Shown here: one piece after another, positions 26,031-33,073 of the stretch | How positions within the stretch are numbered: the first letter of the stretch is position 1 | Layout of the letters: each line of letters begins with the position of its first letter | Assembly: GCF_000425065.1 (NCBI RefSeq) | Contig: NZ_KE384300.1 | Span: 286,559 to 350,558 of the forward strand | Direction: 5' to 3' | DNA length: 64,000 bases | Source: Actinomadura rifamycini DSM 43936 | GTDB taxonomy: Bacteria; Actinomycetota; Actinomycetes; Streptosporangiales; Streptosporangiaceae | Notes under the pieces: generated by a model | Told to the model about the DNA's origin: nothing | The model's input: the letters and a program-made list of their open reading frames with translations, nothing else | The model's database searches: none | Position numbers and translations under genes: made by a program

Positions 26031-26104
26031 GGGGCGGTAGCTCAGCCGGTCAGAGCAGGAGACTCATAATCTCTGGGTCGCGGGTTCGAGTCCCGCCCGC
26101 CCTA
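26031..26104 (+). tRNA. tRNA-Met (CAT), elongator
   Basis: A 74-nucleotide cloverleaf. The acceptor pairs GGGGCGG (26031-26037) with CCGCCCT (26097-26103), with a G-U first pair and discriminator A at 26104. The anticodon CAT is at 26065-26067 in the loop CTCATAA, and the T arm is GCGGG-TTCGAGT-CCCGC. The paired first base and D arm argue against initiator tRNA. A lysidine-modified tRNA-Ile2 cannot be fully excluded from sequence. Confidence 0.9.
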
Positions 26105-26109
26105 CCCGT

Positions 26110-26128
26110 CGGGGGCCGCGTTCCCCCG
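26110..26128 (+). terminator. Possible hairpin after tRNA-Met
   Basis: CGGGGG and CCCCCG pair around a seven-base loop six bases after the tRNA. It is short and lacks a T tract. Confidence 0.35.
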
Positions 26129-26263
26129 TGTTCGATGATCCTCCGGTGCCCGTTCGGCGTGCGTCGGCGCCCCTCGCGTGACCTGGTGTTTCGCCGGGTT
26201 CGCGGCATAACGTCGGACCCGCGTCGTACCGTGGGCGCGTCCACGGCCGGCCGAGGGGGCATC

Positions 26264-26647
26264 GTGAAGCTGCTGACCGCCACGAACTCGACCCAGGGAT
26301 TCCGCGACAACGACTTCGACTGGTGCGTCGAGGGCGAACTCGTCCACATCGGCGTGGTGTGCGCCCGCGACTCCGGCGACCCGGACGGCGGCTGCGGCTG
26401 CGGCCGCTCGTTCGCGGGCCTGAACTCCCATCGCGCCACCACGACCGCGATGGTCCGGGACGTCCCCGGCTTCACCGGGGCCGACTACGTGGAGGCGCTC
26501 CGGTCGAGCCTGGAGCAGCAGGGCTGCGACGCCTCGCACGCCGAGCACGAGGCGGCGCTGCTGCGCTGCCTCGTGCGCGACTGGCCGGTCGGCGCGATCG
26601 TCGAGCGCCGCCTCGACGAGATCGTCGTCCGCCAGGTCGTCCGGTAG
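26264..26647 (+). CDS. Conserved actinobacterial protein (DUF7715-like), unknown function
   Basis: This 127-residue protein starts at GTG 26264 with GAGGGGG just upstream. It contains NSTQGFRDNDFDWCVEGELVHIG and the cysteine-rich stretch CARDSGDPDGGCGCGRSFAGLNSHRATTTA, with closely spaced Cys residues that could bind metal. The C-terminal half is helical. I recognise it only as a conserved protein of Streptosporangiales and Streptomyces. It converges on the PurA-like gene with an 18-base gap. Confidence 0.75.
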   Translation: MKLLTATNSTQGFRDNDFDWCVEGELVHIGVVCARDSGDPDGGCGCGRSFAGLNSHRATTTAMVRDVPGFTGADYVEALRSSLEQQGCDASHAEHEAALLRCLVRDWPVGAIVERRLDEIVVRQVVR

Positions 26648-26665
26648 GCCGCGCGGGCCCCGGGG

Positions 26666-27925
26666 TCAGACGGCGGCGGCGACGCGCTTGTCCGCGGCGG
26701 TCGGGCCGAACGACCGCAGCACGACCGGCGCCCCCGCGGCCTCCTCGACGGCCTCCTCCGGACGGCCGAGCGGCGCGTACACCGGTCGCGCCGCGAGGAG
26801 CCGGCAGGTGAGGTCCTCCTGCAGGTCGAGGCGTCCCGCCGGGTTGGGCGCGAGCCGCCGCACCGTCGCGTCGCCGATCCGGTAGGCGCGGCAGACGCGC
26901 AGATCGGGACGCGCCCCCGCGACGTCCAGATGCGTGACCGCCACGCCGTCCATCCCGCCGGTGACCTCCCGCGCGTACCGCAGCGCGACCGCGTCGAGGT
27001 GGCCCGCGCGGAACGGGCCCTGCCACGGGCCCGTCCCGTTGTGCGGCTCGGGCAGCCCGCGGGTGAGCGCCGCGTCCTCGGTGACGAACGGGCCCGGCCC
27101 GTGCCGGGTCGCGTACGCCCGCACGACCCCGAGGCGCGCGGCGCCGCCGCCCGCCTCCCGCAGCAGCGCCTCCGCGTTGCCGAACGTGGTCGTCGACCAC
27201 GTCGTGTACGGGTGGAAGCCGTGCCACTCGTCCAGCAGCACGCCCTGCGCGCCCTCGAACACGACCGGCCCCCCGGCGAGGAGCGTCCGCATGTGGCCGC
27301 CGCCGACGACGCGGACCCGCTCGCCGAACGCGGTGAACGCGGCGACGCAGTCGTCCACGTCCGGGACGTCCTCGGCGGCCCCGGGGAACGCGTCCCGGTA
27401 CCGGTCGCGGACCGCGGCGAGCCGCCGCCGCAGCCGCGCGGGCGACCGGCAGTCGCCCGCGCGCGGCGCGTCCTCGTGCGCGAGCGCGTACGCGGCCGTC
27501 TCCCCGACCCCCATCCCGCACGACCCGTGCCGGTCCGCGCCGCGCGCCCGTTCCCGCGCCCGTCCCGCCGCCCGGTGGTACGGCGTCGTCAGCAGCGCGT
27601 CGCCGTCCACGGTGAGCCGGTCGAGCGCGTCGCCGACGCCGATCCGCCGCAGGTGGTCCGCCTCGGCGGCGAGGGCGAGCGGGTCGACGAGCACGAACCG
27701 CGACAGGTGCGTCCGGACCCCGGGCGTGAAGGTCCCGGACCCCAACTGCGCGAACGTGTGGTGCCGCCCGTCCACCGCGACGACGTTGTGCGCCGCCTGC
27801 GCGCCGCCGTTGAACCGGACGACCGCGTGCACGGGCGACGCCGCGCACAGGTGGTCGACGACCGTGCCCTTCCCGGCGTCCCCGTACCCGAGATCGACGA
27901 CGATCACGTTCTCCGCACCGAACAC
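26666..27925 (-). CDS. Divergent adenylosuccinate-synthetase-fold enzyme in a vWA/J-domain operon
   Basis: A 419-residue protein of the PurA superfamily, from GTG 27925. The N-terminal loop GYGDAGKGT (13-21) replaces the canonical GDEGKGK but keeps Asp16, and GGAQAAHN keeps the catalytic-type His46. FEGAQGVLLD (223-232) and ATRHGPGPFVTE are conserved. In contrast the aspartate/IMP loop GRRRRTGWLD of true PurA is replaced by GTGPWQGPFRAGHLD (297-311), the base-recognition TKLD by THLD (331-334), and the terminal GPDR by GPTA. The enzyme is therefore unlikely to make adenylosuccinate; a different nucleotide or amine acceptor is inferred. It is last in the operon starting at 30792. Confidence 0.82.
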   Translation of the reverse strand: MFGAENVIVVDLGYGDAGKGTVVDHLCAASPVHAVVRFNGGAQAAHNVVAVDGRHHTFAQLGSGTFTPGVRTHLSRFVLVDPLALAAEADHLRRIGVGDALDRLTVDGDALLTTPYHRAAGRARERARGADRHGSCGMGVGETAAYALAHEDAPRAGDCRSPARLRRRLAAVRDRYRDAFPGAAEDVPDVDDCVAAFTAFGERVRVVGGGHMRTLLAGGPVVFEGAQGVLLDEWHGFHPYTTWSTTTFGNAEALLREAGGGAARLGVVRAYATRHGPGPFVTEDAALTRGLPEPHNGTGPWQGPFRAGHLDAVALRYAREVTGGMDGVAVTHLDVAGARPDLRVCRAYRIGDATVRRLAPNPAGRLDLQEDLTCRLLAARPVYAPLGRPEEAVEEAAGAPVVLRSFGPTAADKRVAAAV

Positions 27926-27956
27926 CGCTCCGCGCTCCTCTCCGCCGGACGGACGA

Positions 27957-28925
27957 TCAGAGCCGCGTCGTCCGGGACGCGGCGGGACGGTCGAGGCCGG
28001 GCGGGGCCGGCGAGGTGGCCGCGGGAACGCGGCCGTCCAGGCGGGCGAGGGCGCGCGACACCGACGCGCCGGCGGTCGAGCCCGCCTCGGCGAGGTGGCC
28101 GAGGCCCTCGGCGAGGTCGATGGCGTCCTCGCCGAGCCCGACGGTGAGGGCGATCGTCTCGCAGACGGCGCCCGGGTCGTCCAGGTAGAGGACGTTCTGG
28201 CCGAGCAGGTCGCGCCAGAAGTCGCGGAGCTCCGGCTTCCCGGAGTGGTAGCCGCCCTCGGGGATGATGAAGTAGACGTCCCACTTGCGCTGGAGGTCGC
28301 GGACGAGGTCGGCGATCGGGACGTCGGCGGGCGGGTCCGTGCCGATGATCTTCGCGACCTCGCGGCGCTTGACCTTCGGGTAGGCCAGCTCGTCGCCGAT
28401 CATGAACAGGTAGCCGCGCTTCCCGCGCTTGTCGAAGCAGTCGGCGGCGGTGTGCCGGGCCATGAAGTGCATCGCGAGCTCGTAGGACTCGCGCATCTGG
28501 CCGCCGCCCCCGCCCTCGATGAGGATCTTGGCGAGGTCGTCGTCCATCCGGTTGTCGGCCTCGAACTGGCCGATCTGCAGCGGGGCGCGGTCGCAGGTCG
28601 CGTCGCCGACGGCGCCGAACAGGATGTGCGGGTCGGTGGCGTAGCCCTTGCGCAGCAGCAGGCCGAGCAGGTCGGGCAGCTTGGTCTGCAGGGTGCGGGG
28701 GACGGTGCCCATCGAGCCGGTGACGTCGAACAGGACGGCGATGGCCAGCGACTCCGGGTGGTCGTCGGAGTCGCGGCTCTCCCGCACGGTGACGCCGCGC
28801 GGGTCGAGGTCGGGGTGGACGGTGGTGGCGCCGCCGTCGCTGTAGGCGAAGGCGCTGATCCCGTTGGCCGCCTGGTAGCTCTGGCGGGCGGCGTAGACGT
28901 CGGTGGACCAGTGTCCGCTTCCCAT
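27957..28925 (-). CDS. vWA-domain protein of the PurA-like/J-domain operon
   Basis: A 322-residue protein from ATG 28925 with AGGAG upstream. Its von Willebrand A domain has a complete MIDAS signature DVTGSMG (67-73), the conserved Thr in a later GAVGDATCDRAPLQ segment, and IEGGGGGQMRESYELAMHFMARH near residue 145. There is no signal peptide or membrane segment, so it should be cytoplasmic. vWA proteins of this kind usually scaffold a metal-dependent protein complex, as TerY does in the TerY-kinase-phosphatase triad. The neighbouring J-domain pseudokinase is the obvious partner. The last ~50 residues are low complexity. Confidence 0.85.
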   Translation of the reverse strand: MGSGHWSTDVYAARQSYQAANGISAFAYSDGGATTVHPDLDPRGVTVRESRDSDDHPESLAIAVLFDVTGSMGTVPRTLQTKLPDLLGLLLRKGYATDPHILFGAVGDATCDRAPLQIGQFEADNRMDDDLAKILIEGGGGGQMRESYELAMHFMARHTAADCFDKRGKRGYLFMIGDELAYPKVKRREVAKIIGTDPPADVPIADLVRDLQRKWDVYFIIPEGGYHSGKPELRDFWRDLLGQNVLYLDDPGAVCETIALTVGLGEDAIDLAEGLGHLAEAGSTAGASVSRALARLDGRVPAATSPAPPGLDRPAASRTTRL

Positions 28926-28966
28926 GGGTTCTCCTCGGGTCGTGCGGGTCGGATGGGTCGGTCGGG

Positions 28967-29968
28967 TCAGGGGGCCGGCGGCATGCGGAAGGGCCGGAAG
29001 CGGCGCGGGCCGTAGAGCCGTTCGAGCAGCTCGTCGAACTCCGCCAGCAGCCGCCAGGCGTCGGACGGGCGGCGGTGCGGCGCCGGGAGCGTGCAGCCCC
29101 GCGCGAACGCGCGCATCGCCGGGGGCGTCCGCGGGCCCATGAGCCGGGTCATGCAGCGGGCGGCCATGAACAGGTCGGTGCCGGGCGTCGCGGGCCCGCG
29201 GGCCGGCACCTCGGGCGGGTAGAGGTCCGCGTGCCGGTCGACCATCGCGGGGACGTGCTCGCCGGTGTCGGCGACCGCGTGGCACCAGCCGACGAGCACC
29301 AGCCCGTGCAGCTCCGGATGGATCATGACGTGCTCGGGCAGGACCGCGCCGTGCAGGACGCCCGCGCGGTGCACGAAACCGAGCGCGACCAGCAGGCGCC
29401 GCCACATCCAGGCGGCGTCGCGCGGGTCGACGCCGTCCGGGTGCGCGCGCCGGACGGCCGCGAGGTCGTGGAAGCCGTCGAGCCGGCGCAGGACGTCGAC
29501 CCGGCGCTGCGCGCCCGTCGCGGCGTCCCGGTGCCGGAACGTCTCCACGAGGTGCGGGACGTACGCGCGGTGCCGGCTCTCGCCGAACGTCGCGAGCCGC
29601 CGCAGCGCGGCCGCCTCCCGCTCGATCAGGTCGCCGTCGCGGGGGTCGCGCGGCATCTTGAGCAGGACCCGCTCGCCGCCCGCGTGCGCCGGGTACAGCT
29701 TGGCGACGTCCCCGTCGACCGGGTCGCCGTCGACGCGGTAGTCGTGCCGCCCGCCCGCGATCGTCAGCGTGCCGGCGCCGCGGTAGGCGCGCCACAGCGC
29801 GTTCAGCCGGGTGAAGGCGTCGTGGGTGCGGCCGCCGGTCATGTCCGGGTGGACGGTGCGGGCCAGCCGGCGGTAGCGGCGGGCGGCCTCGACGGCGTCG
29901 TCGCCGAACAGGTCGGCGGGCGTGCGCGCCGCGTCGAGCGTGGTCAGGGCGTCGTGCAGGGGGGTCAT
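28967..29968 (-). CDS. J-domain protein fused to a kinase-like (pseudokinase) domain
   Basis: A 333-residue protein whose ATG at 29968 overlaps the regulator stop (ATGA). Residues ~1-62 are a DnaJ J domain with the HPD tripeptide at 40-42. Residues ~85-320 follow a protein-kinase fold: Lys104 in VLLKMP, Glu117, helix MWRRLLVALGFVHRAGVLHG, and TDLFMAARCMTRL matching the SDIYSLG region. The catalytic loop reads HGAVLPEH instead of HxDxxxxN (Ala208 in the Asp position), and DFG is replaced by VGW (226-228), so phosphotransfer is unlikely. A regulatory or nucleotide-sensing scaffold that recruits DnaK is inferred. Confidence 0.85.
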   Translation of the reverse strand: MTPLHDALTTLDAARTPADLFGDDAVEAARRYRRLARTVHPDMTGGRTHDAFTRLNALWRAYRGAGTLTIAGGRHDYRVDGDPVDGDVAKLYPAHAGGERVLLKMPRDPRDGDLIEREAAALRRLATFGESRHRAYVPHLVETFRHRDAATGAQRRVDVLRRLDGFHDLAAVRRAHPDGVDPRDAAWMWRRLLVALGFVHRAGVLHGAVLPEHVMIHPELHGLVLVGWCHAVADTGEHVPAMVDRHADLYPPEVPARGPATPGTDLFMAARCMTRLMGPRTPPAMRAFARGCTLPAPHRRPSDAWRLLAEFDELLERLYGPRRFRPFRMPPAP

Positions 29969-30792
29969 CTGATCAGCTCCTCCCGGCCGGGGCGCAGCAG
30001 CGCGGGGTGCAGCAGCCGGGCGTCCCCGGCCCGGTAGAGGCGGGGGCGCGGGCCGCCGCGCCGCCCGGCCGTCCGGTCGGAGGTCGCGCCGGTGCTCTCC
30101 ACGAACCCGGGCACCGACAGGACCTTGCGGTGGAAGTTCCCGGCGTGCAGTTCCTCGCCCCAGACCGCCTCGTAGACGGCGCGCAGCTCGGGGATGGTGA
30201 ACTCGTCGCCGCAGAAGGCCGTGGCGAGCGGCGTGTACTCGAGCTTGCCGCGCGCCCGCTCCAGGCCGTCCGACAGGATCCGCGCGTGGTCGAACGCCAG
30301 CCTGCGGGTGGTGCCGGGCCGCTGGCCGCCGGACGCGGTGAGGCCGAGCGCGGCCACGTCCGTCCACTCGGCGGCGGCCGCGTCGCCGCCCGCGCGCGGG
30401 TCGGGCAGCTCGGGGGCGAAGGCGAGGTAGGCGACGGACACGATCCGCATGCGCGGGTCGCGGCCGGGGCTCCCGTAGGTGCCGAGCTGCTCCAGGTGCA
30501 GGCGGCCCAGTTCGGCGTCGCCCGCCTCGAGGCCGGTCTCCTCGGCGAGCTCGCGGACGGCCGCGTCCGGCAGGTCCTCGCCCTGGTGGTGCCCGCCCGC
30601 CCGGACGAACCCGCCCGGCAGGGCCGACATGCCCGCGTACGGGGCCTCGCCGCGCCGGACGAGCAGGACGTGCAGGGCCCCGTCGCGGATCGTCAGCGCG
30701 ACGACGTCCACCGTCACGGCGACGGGGTCGTAGGCGCGCGGGTCGTAGTTCGCGAGGAAGTCGCGCTCGTCGTTCCGCGGGTCCGGGCTCAT
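29965..30792 (-). CDS. NrtR-like regulator: Nudix domain plus winged HTH
   Basis: A 275-residue protein from ATG 30792, with GGAG five to six bases upstream. The N-terminal half is a Nudix domain (VTVDVVALTIRDGALHVLLVRRGEAPYAG; Nudix helix AAVRELAEETGLEAGD). The C-terminal ~90 residues form the NrtR winged helix: LEYTPLATAFCGDEFTIPELRAVYEAVWG, then NFHRKVLSVPGFVES. NrtR proteins bind ADP-ribose or related ligands and usually control NAD genes. No NAD gene is present here; instead it heads a four-gene operon and faces an inverted repeat at 30805-30843, so autoregulation of this operon by a nucleotide ligand is inferred. Confidence 0.85.
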   Translation of the reverse strand: MSPDPRNDERDFLANYDPRAYDPVAVTVDVVALTIRDGALHVLLVRRGEAPYAGMSALPGGFVRAGGHHQGEDLPDAAVRELAEETGLEAGDAELGRLHLEQLGTYGSPGRDPRMRIVSVAYLAFAPELPDPRAGGDAAAAEWTDVAALGLTASGGQRPGTTRRLAFDHARILSDGLERARGKLEYTPLATAFCGDEFTIPELRAVYEAVWGEELHAGNFHRKVLSVPGFVESTGATSDRTAGRRGGPRPRLYRAGDARLLHPALLRPGREELIR

Positions 30793-30804
30793 CCGTGCTC
30801 CGAT

Positions 30805-30843
30805 GTCGTTCTCAATCTGAGTCAATCTCTGGTTGAGAACAAC
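30805..30843. promoter_or_regulatory. Inverted-repeat operator of the NrtR/J-kinase/vWA/PurA-like operon
   Basis: Arms GTCGTTCTCAA (30805-30815) and TTGAGAACAAC (30833-30843) match at 10 of 11 positions around a 17-base spacer. It lies 13-51 bases upstream of the NrtR-like start. The long, AT-rich dyad is of the size expected for a Nudix-winged-helix dimer. It also stands ~95 bases from the divergent thiamine-binding gene. Confidence 0.7.
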
Positions 30844-30938
30844 ATAACCCGGACGGCTCCCCCTGTCCACCCCGGTTCCCGGCGATGAGATCGTGGAAGG
30901 ACGAACCGGACGTACGAACCGGATGTAGGAGGTGCGCT

Positions 30939-31244
30939 GTGCTGGTCGCGTTCTCGGTGACCCCGCTCGGCACGGGGGAGGAGGTCGGGGAACTCGTCGC
31001 GGAGGCGGTGCGGGTGGTGCGCGAGAGCGGGCTGCCCAACCGCACCGACGCGATGTTCACCACGATCGAGGGCGAGTGGGACGAGGTGATGGCCGTGGTC
31101 AAGGCCGCCACCGACGCCGTCGCCGCCCGCGCGCCGCGGGTGAGCCTCGTCGTGAAGGCCGACGTGCGGCCGGGCGTGACCGGCGCCCTCGACGCCAAGG
31201 TCGAGAGCGTCGAGCGTCACCTCAGCCGGACAGCCACTCCCTGA
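30939..31244 (+). CDS. Thiamine-binding (MTH1187/YkoF-like) protein
   Basis: A 101-residue protein from GTG 30939 with a perfect AGGAGG upstream. It has the beta-alpha-beta core of the DUF77/MTH1187 family: [33 protein letters not shown], then [25 protein letters not shown]. Family members bind thiamine or related pyrimidines in a dimer of ferredoxin-like folds. I saw no TPP riboswitch in the leader. Its 3' end overlaps the convergent STAS gene by 23 bases. Confidence 0.85.
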   Translation: MLVAFSVTPLGTGEEVGELVAEAVRVVRESGLPNRTDAMFTTIEGEWDEVMAVVKAATDAVAARAPRVSLVVKADVRPGVTGALDAKVESVERHLSRTATP

Positions 31245-31602
31245 TCTCCTCGTCGGTGCGGGGGAGGACGCACCACAGCGCCTCCTCCATCGACCCGCAC
31301 AGCGGGACGTCCCGGTCCAGCCCGAGGATCCGGAACACCTTCGCCGCGTAGGGGCGCAGCCCGACCAGCGCGAGCGCGGCGCCCTCCGCCTCGCACACGC
31401 GGGCGCACCGGAACACCGTCCGCATGCCCTCGGCGTCGAAGAACGTCACGCCGGAGACGTCCAGCACCAGCGGGCGCCCGGTCAGCGGGCGCAGCCGGGA
31501 GCGGACGTGCGGGCACGACGCCCGGTCCATCTCGCCGCTCAGCAGCACGGTGGTGTGCCGCTCGCCCTCCACGACGACCATGTCGACGGCGCCTGGCTCC
31601 AT
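31222..31602 (-). CDS. STAS-domain anti-sigma factor antagonist
   Basis: A 126-residue SpoIIAA/RsbV-like protein from ATG 31602 with GAGGGGGGAG upstream. The family core is [48 protein letters not shown] broken into its usual strands; the phosphoacceptor region is [10 protein letters not shown], where the expected Ser/Thr is Ala in D-A-E-G. Loss of that residue would make it insensitive to RsbW-type phosphorylation. Its partner kinase is not adjacent; the RsbW-like gene at 6145 is 25 kb away. Confidence 0.82.
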   Translation of the reverse strand: MEPGAVDMVVVEGERHTTVLLSGEMDRASCPHVRSRLRPLTGRPLVLDVSGVTFFDAEGMRTVFRCARVCEAEGAALALVGLRPYAAKVFRILGLDRDVPLCGSMEEALWCVLPRTDEEIREWLSG

Positions 31603-31730
31603 GCTCCCCCCTCGCGGTCGCCGGTCACCCGAAGAGCATCGCGCGCTCACCGACGGTTTCCAAGCGGTTCCGCGGAGCGGCGTGCCGGGCGGCGGCCGCC
31701 GCGTGCGGGGACGCGCGCCCGGCGGCGCGT

Positions 31731-32294
31731 TCAGGGGCGCGCCGCGGCGCCGTCCAGGACGGCGGCGACGGCCCGCTCGGCGAAGCCGTCGCCGACCGGG
31801 AGGCCGCGGAACGCCACCCGGACCCAGACGGCGCCGGCGAGCAGGTCCATGAGCAGCATCGGGTCGGCGTCCGGCGCCAGCTCGCCGCGCGCGGCGGCGC
31901 GGTCGAACACGGGGCGCTCGCGCGCGAGGCGGTCGGCGAAGAACGTCCGGGCGTGCGCGGCCAGTTCGGGGTTGCGGGCGGCGGCGCCGAGCGCGGCGAG
32001 CGCGATGCCGGCGGCGGGCGGCTCGGTGAGCAGGCCGACGAGGGACCGGACCAGCGCCTCCAGGTCGCCCCGCAGGGAGCCGGTGTCGGGGACGTCCAGG
32101 TCGAGTTCGGCGCCCTCGGTGAGCGCGGCGGCGACGAGCGCCGCCTTGGACGGCCACCAGCGGTAGATCGTCGTCTTGTTGACGCCGCACCGATCGGCGA
32201 CGCCTTCGATGGTCAGCCCGTCGAACCCGCGGGCGGCGAGCAGGTCGAGGGCCGCGGTGAAGACGTCCTGGGCGCGGCGGGGTCCGGAAGCCAT
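31731..32294 (-). CDS. TetR-family repressor divergent from a hydrolase
   Basis: A 187-residue protein from ATG 32294. The N-terminal HTH is FTAALDLLAARGFDGLTIEGVADRCGVNKTTIYRWWPSKAALVAAAL; the C-terminal ligand domain is of the TetR_C_11 type (PELAAHARTFFADRLARERPVFDRAAARGEL). It is divergent from an alpha/beta hydrolase, with a perfect 36-bp palindrome between the two starts. That arrangement strongly implies it represses both genes until a hydrolase substrate or related small molecule binds. Confidence 0.92.
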   Translation of the reverse strand: MASGPRRAQDVFTAALDLLAARGFDGLTIEGVADRCGVNKTTIYRWWPSKAALVAAALTEGAELDLDVPDTGSLRGDLEALVRSLVGLLTEPPAAGIALAALGAAARNPELAAHARTFFADRLARERPVFDRAAARGELAPDADPMLLMDLLAGAVWVRVAFRGLPVGDGFAERAVAAVLDGAAARP

Positions 32295-32301
32295 GCCCCG
32301 A

Positions 32302-32337
32302 AGCGTATTGCAACGCAACGTTGCGTTGCAATACGCT
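32302..32337. promoter_or_regulatory. Perfect 36-bp TetR operator palindrome
   Basis: Arms AGCGTATTGCAACGCAA (32302-32318) and its exact complement (32321-32337) meet at a central CG. The palindrome lies 7 bases from each start codon. Because it is symmetric, both genes have an upstream in-frame extension encoding the same peptide MRCNTL; this is a by-product and those extensions are not taken as starts. Confidence 0.93.
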
Positions 32338-32344
32338 CCCCGGC

Positions 32345-33073
32345 ATGGAGACGGAGAACGTGCCCGTGGTGCTGCTGCACGGGATCCGGGTCAGCGGCAC
32401 GATGTGGGGCCCGCTCGCGGAGCGGCTGCGCGAGCGGCACCGGGTCGTCGCGCCCGACCTGCCCGGACACGGCCGGCGGCGCGGGGAGCGGTTCACGATG
32501 GACGGCGCCGTGGACGCCGTCGCGGAGGCGGTCGACGGGCTCGGCGGCCGGGCCCTCGTCGCGGGCCTGTCGCTCGGCGGCTTCGTCGGCATCGCCGCCG
32601 CCGCACGCCACCCCGGGCGGGTCGCCGGGCTCGTGGCGATGGGCTGCACGACCCGCCCGGAGGGGTTCGGCCGCGCGGTCTACCGCACCGCCGGCCGGCT
32701 CGCCGGGCGGTGGCCCGCGTACGCCGACGCGGTGGGCGCCCTGGCGTTCCGCAGGGCGCTGCCCGGTCCGGCGGCCGGCGCGGTGCTCGCGGGCGGGCTG
32801 TCCAGCGCGGCGTTCCCGCAGGCCGTCGAGGCCGTGTGCGGGTTCGACCCGGTCGCCGCGCTCGCCGCCTATCCCGGGCCCGTCTGGCTCGCCAACGGCA
32901 CCCGCGACCCGTTCCGCTCGCACGAGCGGGCGTTCCTGCGCGCCTGCCGCGACGGGCGGCTCGTCCTGTGGCCGGGCCGCGGCCACCTCGGCGCCCTGCA
33001 CGACCCGGCGCTCCCCGCGCGCCTCGTCCTGGACGCGGCCGCCCTCGCCCGGGACGCGGACGTCAGGGCGTGA
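32345..33073 (+). CDS. Alpha/beta hydrolase
   Basis: A 242-residue cytoplasmic hydrolase from ATG 32345. The catalytic set is visible: oxyanion loop HGIRVSG, nucleophile Ser in AGLSLGGFVG (near residue 83), acid Asp in NGTRDPF and His in GRGHLGAL (near 222). Similar enzymes include 3-oxoadipate enol-lactonases and esterases. Regulation by the divergent TetR suggests an inducible role against a xenobiotic or signal ester. Its last 11 bases overlap the convergent esterase gene. Confidence 0.88.
   Translation: METENVPVVLLHGIRVSGTMWGPLAERLRERHRVVAPDLPGHGRRRGERFTMDGAVDAVAEAVDGLGGRALVAGLSLGGFVGIAAAARHPGRVAGLVAMGCTTRPEGFGRAVYRTAGRLAGRWPAYADAVGALAFRRALPGPAAGAVLAGGLSSAAFPQAVEAVCGFDPVAALAAYPGPVWLANGTRDPFRSHERAFLRACRDGRLVLWPGRGHLGALHDPALPARLVLDAAALARDADVRA

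Noticed and set aside
26031-26104. Initiator tRNA-fMet
   Set aside because: The acceptor first pair is formed (G-U) and the D and anticodon stems do not show the GGG/CCC pairs of initiator tRNA.
30844-30938. TPP riboswitch before the thiamine-binding protein gene
   Set aside because: The leader is short, and the conserved CTGAGA and THI-box helices are not present.
32321-32344. Upstream start for the hydrolase (and its mirror for TetR) inside the palindrome
   Set aside because: Both extensions come from the symmetric operator, encode the same peptide MRCNTL and have no ribosome site; the inner ATG codons fit the families.
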